Shown: positions 1-8,525 of the stretch, one piece after another | How the letters are laid out: each line of letters begins with the position of its first letter | Numbering within the stretch: position 1 is the stretch's first letter | Origin: Hylemonella sp. UBA6679 | GTDB lineage: Bacteria; Pseudomonadota; Gammaproteobacteria; Burkholderiales; Burkholderiaceae_C | DNA: 64,000 bases | Assembly (NCBI GenBank): GCA_002454975.1 | Contig: DKJZ01000074.1 | Span: 19,748-83,747 of the forward strand | Direction: 5' to 3' | Made by a program: the position numbers and the translations under genes | Notes under the pieces: model-generated | The model's input: the letters and a program-made list of their open reading frames with translations, nothing else | The model's database searches: none | What the model was told of the DNA's origin: nothing

Positions 1-1
1 C

Positions 2-595
2 TCTGTGTTCATGGTCACAGTGGGTTTGGCCTCGGTGTTGGTGGGGCTTGTGGAGCTGATCTGGAGCGCCGACCAGCGACGCTTGGTGGAGTTCATGCCC
101 AACACGCCAGTGATGGTGGGCGAGGCCTTTTTGGCCCCCAAGGTGTTTTATGGCGCCTTGATTGCTGTGGTCTTCATTGCTGCAGTGCTCTTGGTGTTTC
201 GTTTTTGGCGCGGTGGCGTGGCCTTGCGGGCTACCGCCTCTGACCAGGCCGCGGCCTATTCGGTGGGCATCCATGTGCCACGTGTGTTCTCTTTGGCTTG
301 GGTGGTCTCGGCCATGCTGGCAGCCATCTCCGGCATCATCGTGGGCTCGATTGGCGGCATCTCATCGACCATGGGCGTGTTTGGTTTGTCGGTGCTGGTG
401 GTGGTGATTGTGGGCGGCCTCGACAGCGTGCTGGGCGCTTTGGTCGGTGGCTTGCTCATCGGCCTGATTGAAGCCTTGGCGGGTGCTTTTCTGGGTGGCG
501 AATTCAAGTTACTGGCCACCTTCATCGTGCTGGTGGCGGTCTTGCTGATTCGCCCCTACGGCCTGTTTGGTACCCACGACATCGAGAGACTCTGA
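2..595 (+). CDS. Branched-chain amino acid-type ABC transporter permease (LivH family), 5' end missing
   Basis: Inner-membrane permease of a LivH-type ABC importer; the reading frame is open at the left window edge, so the N-terminus lies outside. The visible roughly 197 residues are strongly hydrophobic and carry the cytoplasmic loop typical of the family (LRATASDQAAAYSVGI around residues 75-90 of the fragment), the segment that contacts the ATPase. It ends with TGA two bases before the ATG of the second permease, so the two are translationally close. The binding protein and one ATPase follow. The second ATPase (LivG) is not in the window and may lie upstream. Substrate cannot be read from the sequence; the neighbouring CoA ligase suggests an organic acid rather than an amino acid. 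Confidence 0.9.
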   Translation, partial: SVFMVTVGLASVLVGLVELIWSADQRRLVEFMPNTPVMVGEAFLAPKVFYGALIAVVFIAAVLLVFRFWRGGVALRATASDQAAAYSVGIHVPRVFSLAWVVSAMLAAISGIIVGSIGGISSTMGVFGLSVLVVVIVGGLDSVLGALVGGLLIGLIEALAGAFLGGEFKLLATFIVLVAVLLIRPYGLFGTHDIERL

Positions 596-597
596 GC

Positions 598-1635
598 ATG
601 CGTATCGGGACCTACAAAGAAACCTACGTCGCCGATGCGGCGCTGTTCGACTCGCGCACCCAAAAAGTGTGGGTGGCTGTGGGGGCTGCACTGCTGGTGC
701 TGTTTCCCTTCATGGCCAGCGAGTATTGGATGTACCTGGCTTGCTTGGTCAGCATCAATGTGGCGAGTGCCACTGGGCTCAACATCCTCACGGGTTACAC
801 CGGTTTGGTGAGCTTGGGGCAGGCCGCTTTCATGGGCATGGGGGCCTACACCGTGGCCATTCTTGAGAAGTACGCTGGCACGCCGTTTCTTCTTAATTTG
901 CTCGCCGGCGGTCTGGTGGCCATGCTCGGCGGCCTGATCGTGGGCATCCCCTCGCTGCGGGTCAAGGGCTTGTACCTGGCCATTGCCACGATTGCAGCGT
1001 CGTTCATCACCCATTTCATTTTTGCCAACACCTCGTTCACCGGGGGCACCTCGGGCTTGCCCGTGCCGCCCGCGCAGCTCGCTGGTGTGGCGCTCGACAC
1101 CTCGTTCAAGCTGTACTGGGTGATCGTGCCCATCACCCTGCTCATGCTCCTGGGGGCAGCGAATTTGTTTCGTACCCGGGTGGGTCGCGCCTTCATTGCG
1201 ATTCGTGACCGAGACATTTCTGCCGAGGTGCTGGGTATTCCCTTGCTGAAATACAAGCTCATGTCTTTTGGTCTGTCCTCGTTTTATGCGGGTGTGGCCG
1301 GTGGCATGTGGGCGTATTTCTTCAGGGTGGTCACGCCTGAGAGTTTCCCGCTGCTGATGTCGATCTTCTTTTTGGCCGCCATCATCGTTGGCGGTATGGG
1401 GTCGATCTTGGGCGGTATTTTGGGCACGGTCTTCATGACCATGGTGCCCGAGGTGCTCAAGCTGATTTTCGAACTCTTGCCCGGTGGCAACGATTACGTG
1501 GTGTTTCTCTCACCCGTACGCACCATCGTGTTTGGTTTGCTCATCATTGCTTTTCTTGTGTTTGAGCCGCTCGGCCTGGCCGAAATGTGGCGTCGTATCC
1601 GTCGTTTCTTCCACCTGTGGCCTTTCCGTAATTGA
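598..1635 (+). CDS. Branched-chain amino acid-type ABC transporter permease (LivM family)
   Basis: Second transmembrane subunit of the same importer, 345 residues, a normal length for LivM. Several hydrophobic helices are visible from residue 20 onward. The family-typical stretch 'NILTGYTGLVSLGQAAFMG' lies near residues 61-80, and the ATPase-contact loop with 'RVGRAFIAIRDRDISAEVLGI' near residues 190-215. The ATG follows the livH stop by two bases, which fixes the start. The binding protein follows after 24 bases with a strong AAGGAG ribosome site. LivH and LivM form the heterodimeric pore in the cytoplasmic membrane. Confidence 0.93.
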   Translation: MRIGTYKETYVADAALFDSRTQKVWVAVGAALLVLFPFMASEYWMYLACLVSINVASATGLNILTGYTGLVSLGQAAFMGMGAYTVAILEKYAGTPFLLNLLAGGLVAMLGGLIVGIPSLRVKGLYLAIATIAASFITHFIFANTSFTGGTSGLPVPPAQLAGVALDTSFKLYWVIVPITLLMLLGAANLFRTRVGRAFIAIRDRDISAEVLGIPLLKYKLMSFGLSSFYAGVAGGMWAYFFRVVTPESFPLLMSIFFLAAIIVGGMGSILGGILGTVFMTMVPEVLKLIFELLPGGNDYVVFLSPVRTIVFGLLIIAFLVFEPLGLAEMWRRIRRFFHLWPFRN

Positions 1636-1659
1636 GGCTTTTTTACCAAGGAGATTTCT

Positions 1660-2841
1660 ATGACCACCCATCAACCTTCTGCCCTTCGCCGTCAGATGCT
1701 CTTGGCCACAGGTGCTGCCCTGGCCAACCCCATCAGCACGGTGTTTGCCCAAGCCAACGATGACATCGTGCTGGGCGGCTCCATCCCCTTGACGGGCGTG
1801 TTTGCGTTTGCCGGTGTGGGCATCAATTCAGGCATCAGCGACTACCTCAAGATCTTCAATGACGCGGGCGGTATCAAAGGCCGCAAGATCAAGTACGTGG
1901 CCGAAGACACCGGTTACAAGGTGGATGTGTCGGTGGCTACTTTCAAGAAAATCACCAGCCAGAACAAGGTCAGCCTTTACTACGCAGACTCCACGGGTTT
2001 TTCGAAAACCATCAACCCTGAGGTGGACCGCCTGGGCAATGTGCTCATGGCCGGCGCCTCGTTTGCCACCGAGCTCAACGACCCGGTGAAGTACCCTAAC
2101 CAGTTCATTGTGGGCCCGGATTACTCCGAGATGATGGGCATTTTGTTGCGCTTCATTGCCAAAGAAAAACCAGGCGCCAAAGTGGCGCTGGTGCACTCCG
2201 ACACCGAGTTTGGTCGCGACCCGATTGACGAGGCTGAAAGCCTCATCAAAACTTTGGGCTTGAGCTTGGCTGTGAAGATCTCCACCCCACCGGGCAGCGT
2301 CGATGTGTCTACCGAGGTGATCAAGCTGCGCCGTGCAGCCCCCGACTACACCATCTTCCACGGCTACATCTTGGCGCCCATTCCTGAGTTCATCAACCAG
2401 GGCAAACAAATGGGCATGACCACCAAATGGATGGGCACTTTCTGGACCATGGACAGCTCCACCGTGATGCGCATGGGCGAGGCTGCCGATGGTTTCATGG
2501 GCGTGATGCCTTACCGCTACTACTACGACAACGCGGCCAAGTCCCCCATGCTCGAGAAAATTCGCCAGATGCGCCCTGAGTACCAGAGCACGGCTTACTT
2601 GCAGGGCTTTTTGGCCGCCATGTTGTTCTGCGAGGCAACCAAACGCACGGTCGAGGCCAAGAAAGACCTCACTGGTAAAAACCTCAAAGCCGCACTCAAC
2701 AGCATCAAAGATTACGACACCGGCGGCCTCATTGGTGTGCCCATCACCATCAAGGGCAACTCGATTCCTGTGGGGCGAATTTACAAGGCAGACATCAAGC
2801 AGCAACGCATGGTAGCGGTGTCGGATTGGATCACGCTGTAA
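1660..2841 (+). CDS. ABC transporter substrate-binding protein (type I periplasmic fold, LivK/LivJ-like)
   Basis: Periplasmic ligand-binding component of the importer, 393 residues. The N-terminus has an export signal with paired arginines (ALRRQMLLATGAALA, residues 8-22) and a likely cleavage after 'VFAQA'; the RR makes Tat export possible. The mature part starts 'DDIVLGGSIPLTGVFAFAG', the usual first strand of LivJ/LivK-type receptors, and keeps two-lobe features such as 'VALVHSDTEFGRD'. An AAGGAG site precedes the ATG. The ligand is unknown. Placement between the permeases and ATPase, and ahead of fatty/aromatic acid-CoA genes, suggests a carboxylic acid ligand (inference). Confidence 0.9.
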   Translation: MTTHQPSALRRQMLLATGAALANPISTVFAQANDDIVLGGSIPLTGVFAFAGVGINSGISDYLKIFNDAGGIKGRKIKYVAEDTGYKVDVSVATFKKITSQNKVSLYYADSTGFSKTINPEVDRLGNVLMAGASFATELNDPVKYPNQFIVGPDYSEMMGILLRFIAKEKPGAKVALVHSDTEFGRDPIDEAESLIKTLGLSLAVKISTPPGSVDVSTEVIKLRRAAPDYTIFHGYILAPIPEFINQGKQMGMTTKWMGTFWTMDSSTVMRMGEAADGFMGVMPYRYYYDNAAKSPMLEKIRQMRPEYQSTAYLQGFLAAMLFCEATKRTVEAKKDLTGKNLKAALNSIKDYDTGGLIGVPITIKGNSIPVGRIYKADIKQQRMVAVSDWITL

Positions 2842-2846
2842 GCACC

Positions 2847-3665
2847 ATGAACCTCAGCGCGCAGGACAACGTCCTTGATGTCAACAACATCGAGGTGATT
2901 TACAACAAGGTGGTGCAAGCCCTGCGGGGCTTGTCGCTGCGTGTCCCGCGCGGTGAGATCGTGGCCTTGCTGGGCAGCAACGGGGCGGGCAAGTCCACCA
3001 CCCTCAAGGCCATCTCGGGTTTGCTTGCGCTGGAAGACGGCGAGCTCGCCAGTGGCCAGATTTTGTTCAAGGGGCAATCCACAGCAGGGGCTGCCCCTCA
3101 AAACCTGGTGCGCCAGGGCTTGAGCCATGTGATGGAGGGGCGCCGCGTGTTTGAAGACCTCACGGTCGAAGAAAACCTGGTGGCCTCCACCTATGCGCTC
3201 AGTAGCCGGCCCCAGCTCAAGCCCAACTTTGATTTGGTCTACACCTACTTTCCTCGCTTGCATGAGCGGCGCAAAGGCCTGGCAGGTTATCTCTCAGGTG
3301 GCGAGCAACAAATGCTGGCCATTGGTCGCGCCTTGATTGCCCAGCCTGAGTTGATGCTGCTCGATGAGCCTTCGCTGGGCCTGTCGCCCAAGTTGGTGGA
3401 AGACATTTTCACCATCATTGCGCGCATCAATGCTGAGCGCGGCGTGTCCATTCTTTTGGTGGAGCAAAACGCCACGGTGGCTTTGGCGGTGGCGCACCAG
3501 GGCTACATCATGGAAAACGGAAAGATCGTCATCGACGGACCGGCTGAGCGACTGGCTGCCGACCCCGATGTGCGAGAGTTTTATTTGGGTGTGGGCGGCG
3601 CGGGTGAAGCCCGTAGTTTTCGCGACATCAAGCACTACAAGCGCCGCAAGCGCTGGCTGTCCTGA
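2847..3665 (+). CDS. ABC transporter ATP-binding protein (LivF family)
   Basis: Cytoplasmic ATPase driving the importer, about 272 residues from the ATG at 2847. A TTG 21 bases earlier is in frame but would overlap the upstream stop. Walker A is 'GSNGAGKST', the Q-loop region follows, the signature is 'LSGGEQQMLAIGRAL', and Walker B is 'LMLLDEPSLGL'. The C-terminal tail (GVGGAGEARSFRDIKHYKRRKRWLS) is basic and slightly longer than in typical LivF, as often seen where LivF precedes a CoA ligase. Only this one ATPase is present in the window. The stop precedes the next ATG by two bases, pointing to a single operon. Confidence 0.92.
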   Translation: MNLSAQDNVLDVNNIEVIYNKVVQALRGLSLRVPRGEIVALLGSNGAGKSTTLKAISGLLALEDGELASGQILFKGQSTAGAAPQNLVRQGLSHVMEGRRVFEDLTVEENLVASTYALSSRPQLKPNFDLVYTYFPRLHERRKGLAGYLSGGEQQMLAIGRALIAQPELMLLDEPSLGLSPKLVEDIFTIIARINAERGVSILLVEQNATVALAVAHQGYIMENGKIVIDGPAERLAADPDVREFYLGVGGAGEARSFRDIKHYKRRKRWLS

Positions 3666-3667
3666 AC

Positions 3668-5473
3668 ATGCAAGACCTCATTCCTGAACGCACCCTGCCG
3701 CAGATGCTGCACCACTGGGCGCAGACCACGCCGCAGCGTGTGGCCCTCCACCAAAAAGACTTCGGCATCTGGAAACCTGTGACCTGGGCGCAGTACTTCG
3801 AGCGCGCTGCGCACGTCGGCTTGGGTCTGCGCGCTTTGGGCTTGGCCCAAGGTGGCCATGTGGGTGTGATTGCGGAAAACCGCATCGAGTGGGTGCTCAC
3901 CCAGATGGGCTGCGGTTTGATCGGTGCGGTCACGGTGGGGGTGTACCCCACCAGCCCGAGCAACGAGGTGGCCTATGTGGTGAGCCATGCCGACATCGAG
4001 GTCGTGATTTGTGAGGATCAGGAACAAACCGACAAGGTGTTTGAGGCCTGGGCAGAGTTGCCCAAGCTGCGCAAAATTGTGGTGATGGAGTCCAAGGGGC
4101 TGCGCAGTTACCCGCCCGAGCAGCGCGAAAAAATCATCACCTTTGCCGACCTCGAGGCCATGGGTGCGCAGCAAGACATCCAGCCCGTGCACCAGACCTT
4201 GGATGCGCAAGGGCTCGATGAGGTGGGCCTGATGATTTACACCTCAGGCTCAACTGGCAAGCCCAAGGGCGCCATGATTTCTTACCGCAACATCCGCGGC
4301 TCCACCGTGGGCATGGTCGAGCGCTTGGGCTTGCAGCACGACAGCACCCATTTGTCTTACCTGCCTTTGTGCCACGTGGCCGAACAGTTGGTCACCTGCT
4401 TTGCGCCGCTGTACCTGGGCTCTCAGGTGAACTTTGGGGAGTCCATACGCACGGTGCAGGAGGACTTGCGCGAGGTCGCACCCAATATGTTTTTGGGTGT
4501 GCCGCGCATTTGGGAAAAAATGCACGCCGCCATCAGCATCAAAATCCAAGAAGCTGGGCGGCTGCAGCAAGCGCTGTACCAATGGGCCTGCAAAGCCTGT
4601 GCTGGGCTGGCTGAAAAGCCGCGCCACACATGGTCTTTGGGTGAGCGTTTGAATTTCTTCGTGAGTTACTGCTTGGTGTTCAGGGCTTTGCAAAACTTTG
4701 TGGGTCTGCGCAACACCCGCGTTTGCCTCACGGGTGCCGCGCCGATCCCACCGGACGTGGTGCGTTTTTTCCGGGTGTTGGGTGTGCCTTTGATTGAGGT
4801 GTACGGCCTGACCGAATCCACCGGCATCATCACTGGGCATCGCCGCGACGATGTGAAAATTGGCACCGTGGGTGTGCCTACCGAGGGCGTGGCCTACCGC
4901 TTGGGCGACAAAGACGAGCTCCTGATCAAGGGCGACATGGTGTTTGTGGGCTATTACAAAAACCCCGAGGCCACCGCGCAAAGCATTCAAGAGGGTTGGT
5001 TGCACACCAGCGACGTGGTGCGCATGGTGGACGGGCACATCAAAATCGTGGACCGCCTCAAAGACATCATGATCACCGCAGGCGGTAAAAACCTCACGCC
5101 GTCTGAGATCGAAAACACCATGAAGGGCAGCCCCTACATCAAGGAATGCATCATCGTGGCCGAGGCTCGCAAGTATGTGGGCGCACTGGTGCAAATCGAT
5201 TACGAAACTGTGAGTCAGTGGGCGCAGGCACGGCGCATTCCTTTCACCCATTTCCGCTCCTTGGTGGAAACACCAGAGGTGCGGGAGCTGATTGACACAC
5301 AAATTCGCCAAGGCAACGAGCGCTTGGCGCAAGTGGCACAGATTCGCAAGTTTCACCTGCTCACCAAAGAGCTGGACCATGACGACGGCGAAGTCACAGC
5401 CACCATGAAGGTGCGTCGCGCCAGCATTTACAAAAGCTACGCCACCGAGATCGAGGCACTTTTTCGTGGCTAA
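3668..5473 (+). CDS. AMP-dependent acyl-CoA ligase (long-chain fatty acid/AMP-binding family)
   Basis: Activates a carboxylic acid to its CoA thioester via an acyl-adenylate. It is 601 residues, the size of the long-chain FadD/ACSL-type group. The phosphate-binding loop 'YTSGSTGKPKGA' lies at residues 191-202, the adenylate motif 'YGLTES' at about 379-384, and the C-terminal hinge and lysine region 'IVDRLKDIMITAGGKNLTPSE' follows. It starts two bases after livF. Coupling of a LivHMKF importer with such a ligase is a recurring arrangement in Burkholderiales, where the imported acid is trapped as CoA ester. The exact substrate (fatty, aromatic or dicarboxylic acid) is not determinable. Confidence 0.9.
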   Translation: MQDLIPERTLPQMLHHWAQTTPQRVALHQKDFGIWKPVTWAQYFERAAHVGLGLRALGLAQGGHVGVIAENRIEWVLTQMGCGLIGAVTVGVYPTSPSNEVAYVVSHADIEVVICEDQEQTDKVFEAWAELPKLRKIVVMESKGLRSYPPEQREKIITFADLEAMGAQQDIQPVHQTLDAQGLDEVGLMIYTSGSTGKPKGAMISYRNIRGSTVGMVERLGLQHDSTHLSYLPLCHVAEQLVTCFAPLYLGSQVNFGESIRTVQEDLREVAPNMFLGVPRIWEKMHAAISIKIQEAGRLQQALYQWACKACAGLAEKPRHTWSLGERLNFFVSYCLVFRALQNFVGLRNTRVCLTGAAPIPPDVVRFFRVLGVPLIEVYGLTESTGIITGHRRDDVKIGTVGVPTEGVAYRLGDKDELLIKGDMVFVGYYKNPEATAQSIQEGWLHTSDVVRMVDGHIKIVDRLKDIMITAGGKNLTPSEIENTMKGSPYIKECIIVAEARKYVGALVQIDYETVSQWAQARRIPFTHFRSLVETPEVRELIDTQIRQGNERLAQVAQIRKFHLLTKELDHDDGEVTATMKVRRASIYKSYATEIEALFRG

Positions 5474-5492
5474 GCCGCACTGAAGATTGAGC

Positions 5493-6287
5493 ATGCACAC
5501 ACACACCTCTACATCCAAGACCCTGCAAATCGAGCGCGACGGCGGCATTGTCACTTTGCGCTTTAACCGACCTGCGGCCTTCAATGCGATTGACGAGCCC
5601 ATGGCGAACGCTTTTTTAGCGGCCATCAAAAGCCTCGCGGCTGATCCCACGGTGCGCGCGGTGATTTTGTGTGGTGCGGGCAAAGCTTTCATTGCCGGTG
5701 GTGACCTGGCCACCTTGCGCGCAGATCCAGTCAAGGGCGCCAAAGACCTGCTGGTGCCCTTGAACGAAGCCATCATGTGCATGGCCGACATGAACGCGCC
5801 CATCATTGCCCAGGTGCATGGCGCCTCTGCCGGTGGGGGCTTGAGTCTGATGATGCACGCCGACTTTGTGGTGGCCGCCCAAGGCACCAAATTCAACCTG
5901 GCCTACATCAACCTGGGTGTGAACTGCGATGTGGGCGGCTCTTACATGCTGCCGCGCTTGGTGGGCCTGCGCAACGCTTTGGAGATTGCGCTGTTGGGCG
6001 ATACCTTTTCAGCAGACGAGGCCTTGCGCTATGGTTTGATCAACCGTGTGGTGCCGCCCGAAGAGCTCCAAGCTGCCGTGCAGACCTTGGCGCATCGTTT
6101 GGCCCAAGGGCCAACGTTGGCTTATGGCCGCATGCGCCGCCTTATTCGGGCCTCGTTTGACCATCCCCTGCAAGAGCAACTGGCTGCCGAGGCGCGTGAG
6201 TTCATCGCCAGCGGTTCTAGCCTAGACTTCAAGGCAGGTTTGGAAGCTTTTTTCACCAAAACACCGGCCAAGTTTCAGGGCCATTGA
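5493..6287 (+). CDS. Enoyl-CoA hydratase/isomerase family protein
   Basis: Crotonase-fold enzyme, 264 residues from the ATG at 5493; a TTG six bases earlier is in frame but less likely. The crotonase oxyanion-hole segment 'AFIAGGDLATL' and the second oxyanion segment 'GASAGGGLSLMMHADFVVAA' are present. The usual hydratase Glu pair is not obvious: the region after the second segment reads 'FNLAYINLGVNCDVGGSYMLPRLVG', where the D may stand at the second acid position, so an isomerase or other crotonase activity is possible. It lies in line with the ligase (about 19 bases apart) and the thiolase, consistent with a beta-oxidation sequence. Confidence 0.85.
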   Translation: MHTHTSTSKTLQIERDGGIVTLRFNRPAAFNAIDEPMANAFLAAIKSLAADPTVRAVILCGAGKAFIAGGDLATLRADPVKGAKDLLVPLNEAIMCMADMNAPIIAQVHGASAGGGLSLMMHADFVVAAQGTKFNLAYINLGVNCDVGGSYMLPRLVGLRNALEIALLGDTFSADEALRYGLINRVVPPEELQAAVQTLAHRLAQGPTLAYGRMRRLIRASFDHPLQEQLAAEAREFIASGSSLDFKAGLEAFFTKTPAKFQGH

Positions 6288-6306
6288 TGCAACAACAGGA
6301 GTGTGT

Positions 6307-7491
6307 ATGACTGAACGCGACGTTTTTGTGGTGGGCACGGCCCGCACGGCCATTGGCACTTTTGGCGGGGCACTCAAAGACGTGCCCAACACCCAATTGG
6401 CCACCACCGCGGTGCGCGCCGCTTTGGAGCGCAGCGGTGTGTCCCCCGATGCGGTGGGCCATGTGGTCATGGGCAATGTGATTCCCACCGACACCAAAGA
6501 CGCCTACCTCAGCCGTGTGGCGGCGGTGGATGCAGGCTGCCCGGTGGAGACGCCCGCTTTCAACGTCAACCGGCTGTGCGGCTCAGGCTTGCAGGCCATC
6601 ATTTCTGCAGCCCAGGCCATCAAGCTGGGTGACTGCGACATCGCCATCGGTGGCGGCTCCGAAGCCATGAGCCGCGGCCCTTACTTCGACACCGCCGCGC
6701 GCTACGGCCAGCGCATGGGCGATGTGCAGCTGGTGGACTACATGCTGGGCATCTTGCACGACCCCTGGGGCAAGATGCACATGGGCATCACAGCCGAGAA
6801 CGTGGCCGAGCGCTACAAGATTTCGCGCGACATGCAAGACCATGCCGCCGCCGAGAGCCACCGCCGCGCGGCGCAAGCCATTGCGCAGGGGCGCTTCAAA
6901 GATCAAATCGTGCCCGTGGTGATCAAAACGCGCAAAGGCGATGTGGTGTTTGACACTGACGAGCATGTGCGCGCCGAAACCACCATCGAGACCCTGGCCA
7001 AGATGAAGCCAGCCTTCAAAAAAGACGGCTTGGTCACTGCTGGCAATGCCTCGGGCATCAACGATGGTGCCAGCGCGGTGGTGCTGGCCGAGGGCGCCCG
7101 TGTGGCGGCCTTGGGCTTGAAGCCTTTGGCCCGTTTGGTGGGCTATGCCCATGCGGGTGTGGAGCCGGCTTACATGGGCATTGGCCCGGTGCCCGCCACG
7201 CGCAAGGTGCTCGAGCGCACCGGTTTGAAAATTGCTGACCTGGATGTGATCGAGGCCAACGAAGCTTTTGCCGCGCAGGCCTGCGCCGTCAACCAAGAGC
7301 TGGGCTTGGACCCCACCAAGGTCAACCCCAATGGTTCAGGCATTTCTCTGGGTCACCCTGTGGGGGCCACGGGTGCGATCATCACCACCAAAGCCATTGC
7401 CGAGTTGCACCGCACCGGTGGGCGCTATGCGCTGGTGACCATGTGCATTGGCGGCGGCCAAGGCATTGCCGCGATTTTCGAGCGCGTGTGA
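6307..7491 (+). CDS. Acetyl-CoA C-acyltransferase (thiolase, PhaA/BktB/FadA type)
   Basis: Thiolase catalysing thiolytic cleavage of 3-ketoacyl-CoA or condensation of two acyl-CoAs, 394 residues from the ATG at 6307. The full catalytic set is visible: nucleophilic Cys91 in 'NRLCGSGLQA', His350 in 'GHPVGATG', and Cys380 in 'CIGGGQG'. It is the last gene of the forward operon; its stop lies two bases from the stop of the convergent flavin oxidoreductase gene. In context it would finish the beta-oxidation round begun by the ligase and hydratase. No hydroxyacyl-CoA dehydrogenase is present in the window. Confidence 0.92.
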   Translation: MTERDVFVVGTARTAIGTFGGALKDVPNTQLATTAVRAALERSGVSPDAVGHVVMGNVIPTDTKDAYLSRVAAVDAGCPVETPAFNVNRLCGSGLQAIISAAQAIKLGDCDIAIGGGSEAMSRGPYFDTAARYGQRMGDVQLVDYMLGILHDPWGKMHMGITAENVAERYKISRDMQDHAAAESHRRAAQAIAQGRFKDQIVPVVIKTRKGDVVFDTDEHVRAETTIETLAKMKPAFKKDGLVTAGNASGINDGASAVVLAEGARVAALGLKPLARLVGYAHAGVEPAYMGIGPVPATRKVLERTGLKIADLDVIEANEAFAAQACAVNQELGLDPTKVNPNGSGISLGHPVGATGAIITTKAIAELHRTGGRYALVTMCIGGGQGIAAIFERV

Positions 7492-7493
7492 GC

Positions 7494-8525
7494 TCAGGCC
7501 GGCACGCTGTCCTCTTGCTTGAGGTGGGCGTGCAGGTCTGTGAGGGCTTGGGCAGCCAGGCTCAGTGATTGCAGGCGCAAGGCCGGGTCGTACACGTCGC
7601 TGACCAGTACGAACTCATCGGCCTGGGTCAGCGCATGCAGGTGCTTGAAGCCTTGCAACACCGTCTTGGGGCTGCCCACCACGGCCGCGGCTAAAAAGCC
7701 CTGAACAGCCTCGCGCTCTTGCGGGTGCAGACTTGGCATGAAGTGCGGCACCGGTGGGGCCAGTTGGCCGCGCCGACCTGTGATGATGCCCAGCACACGC
7801 TGGTAGGTGCTGCTGGCCAGCAACTCGGCTTGCTCGTCGGTGGGTGCGGCCACCATGGGCACACCCACGGCCACATACGGCGCTGCAAGCGTGGCCGATG
7901 GCACAAATTCTTGCCGGTAAATGGCCAGCGCCGCTTGCAAATAGCGTGGTGCAAAGTGCGAGGCAAACGCAAAAGGCAAGCCTCGCTGCGCGGCCAGGCG
8001 TGCAGAAAACAAACTCGAGCCCAGCAACCAAATCGGCACCTTGGTGCCAGCGCCAGGCATGGCGGTGATGCGCTGACCAGGCTGCGGGTCGTCGAGCAGT
8101 TGCTGGAGCTCGGCCACGTCGCGCGGGAAATCAGCCTCGGTTTCAGGCCGGTCACGGCGCAAAGCACGCATGGTGTGCGGGTCTGTCCCGGGGGCGCGGC
8201 CCAGCCCGAGGTCGATGCGATGGGGGTAGAGCTCAGCCAGGGTGCCAAAGGCTTCAGCCACCACCAAAGGCGCATGGTTGGGCAGCATGATGCCGCCCGA
8301 ACCCACCCGAATGCGCTGGGTGGCGCCCGCAATGTGGCCAATCAGGACCGCGGTGGCTGAACTCGCCACGCTGGTCATGTTGTGGTGCTCGGCCAGCCAG
8401 TAGCGCACAAAGCCCAGTTGTTCGGCGTGTTGCGCGGTACGCACCGAGATGGCCAAGGCATCGGCCACGGTGCCACCTTGGCGCACCGACACCAGATCGA
8501 GCATGGACAAACGTGGGTAGGTCAT
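7494..8525 (-). CDS. LLM-class flavin-dependent oxidoreductase (luciferase-like monooxygenase)
   Basis: FMN/F420-fold bacterial-luciferase family enzyme, 343 residues, beginning MTYPRLSMLDLVSVRQGG. Family features include 'YWLAEHHNM' near residue 46, 'RVGSGGIMLPNHAPL' near 82, and 'RIDLGLGRAPGTD' near 113, the hallmark of the MsnO8/alkanal-monooxygenase-like single-subunit group. The start codon overlaps the stop of the upstream MFS gene by four bases (ATGA), indicating translational coupling. A longer open frame running to 9254 is only the shifted MFS reading frame. The natural substrate is unknown. Confidence 0.9.
   Translation of the reverse strand: MTYPRLSMLDLVSVRQGGTVADALAISVRTAQHAEQLGFVRYWLAEHHNMTSVASSATAVLIGHIAGATQRIRVGSGGIMLPNHAPLVVAEAFGTLAELYPHRIDLGLGRAPGTDPHTMRALRRDRPETEADFPRDVAELQQLLDDPQPGQRITAMPGAGTKVPIWLLGSSLFSARLAAQRGLPFAFASHFAPRYLQAALAIYRQEFVPSATLAAPYVAVGVPMVAAPTDEQAELLASSTYQRVLGIITGRRGQLAPPVPHFMPSLHPQEREAVQGFLAAAVVGSPKTVLQGFKHLHALTQADEFVLVSDVYDPALRLQSLSLAAQALTDLHAHLKQEDSVPA

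Noticed and set aside
4250..5896. A 548-codon open frame antisense to the acyl-CoA ligase and hydratase genes
   Set aside because: It spans two well-supported genes and has no domain signature.
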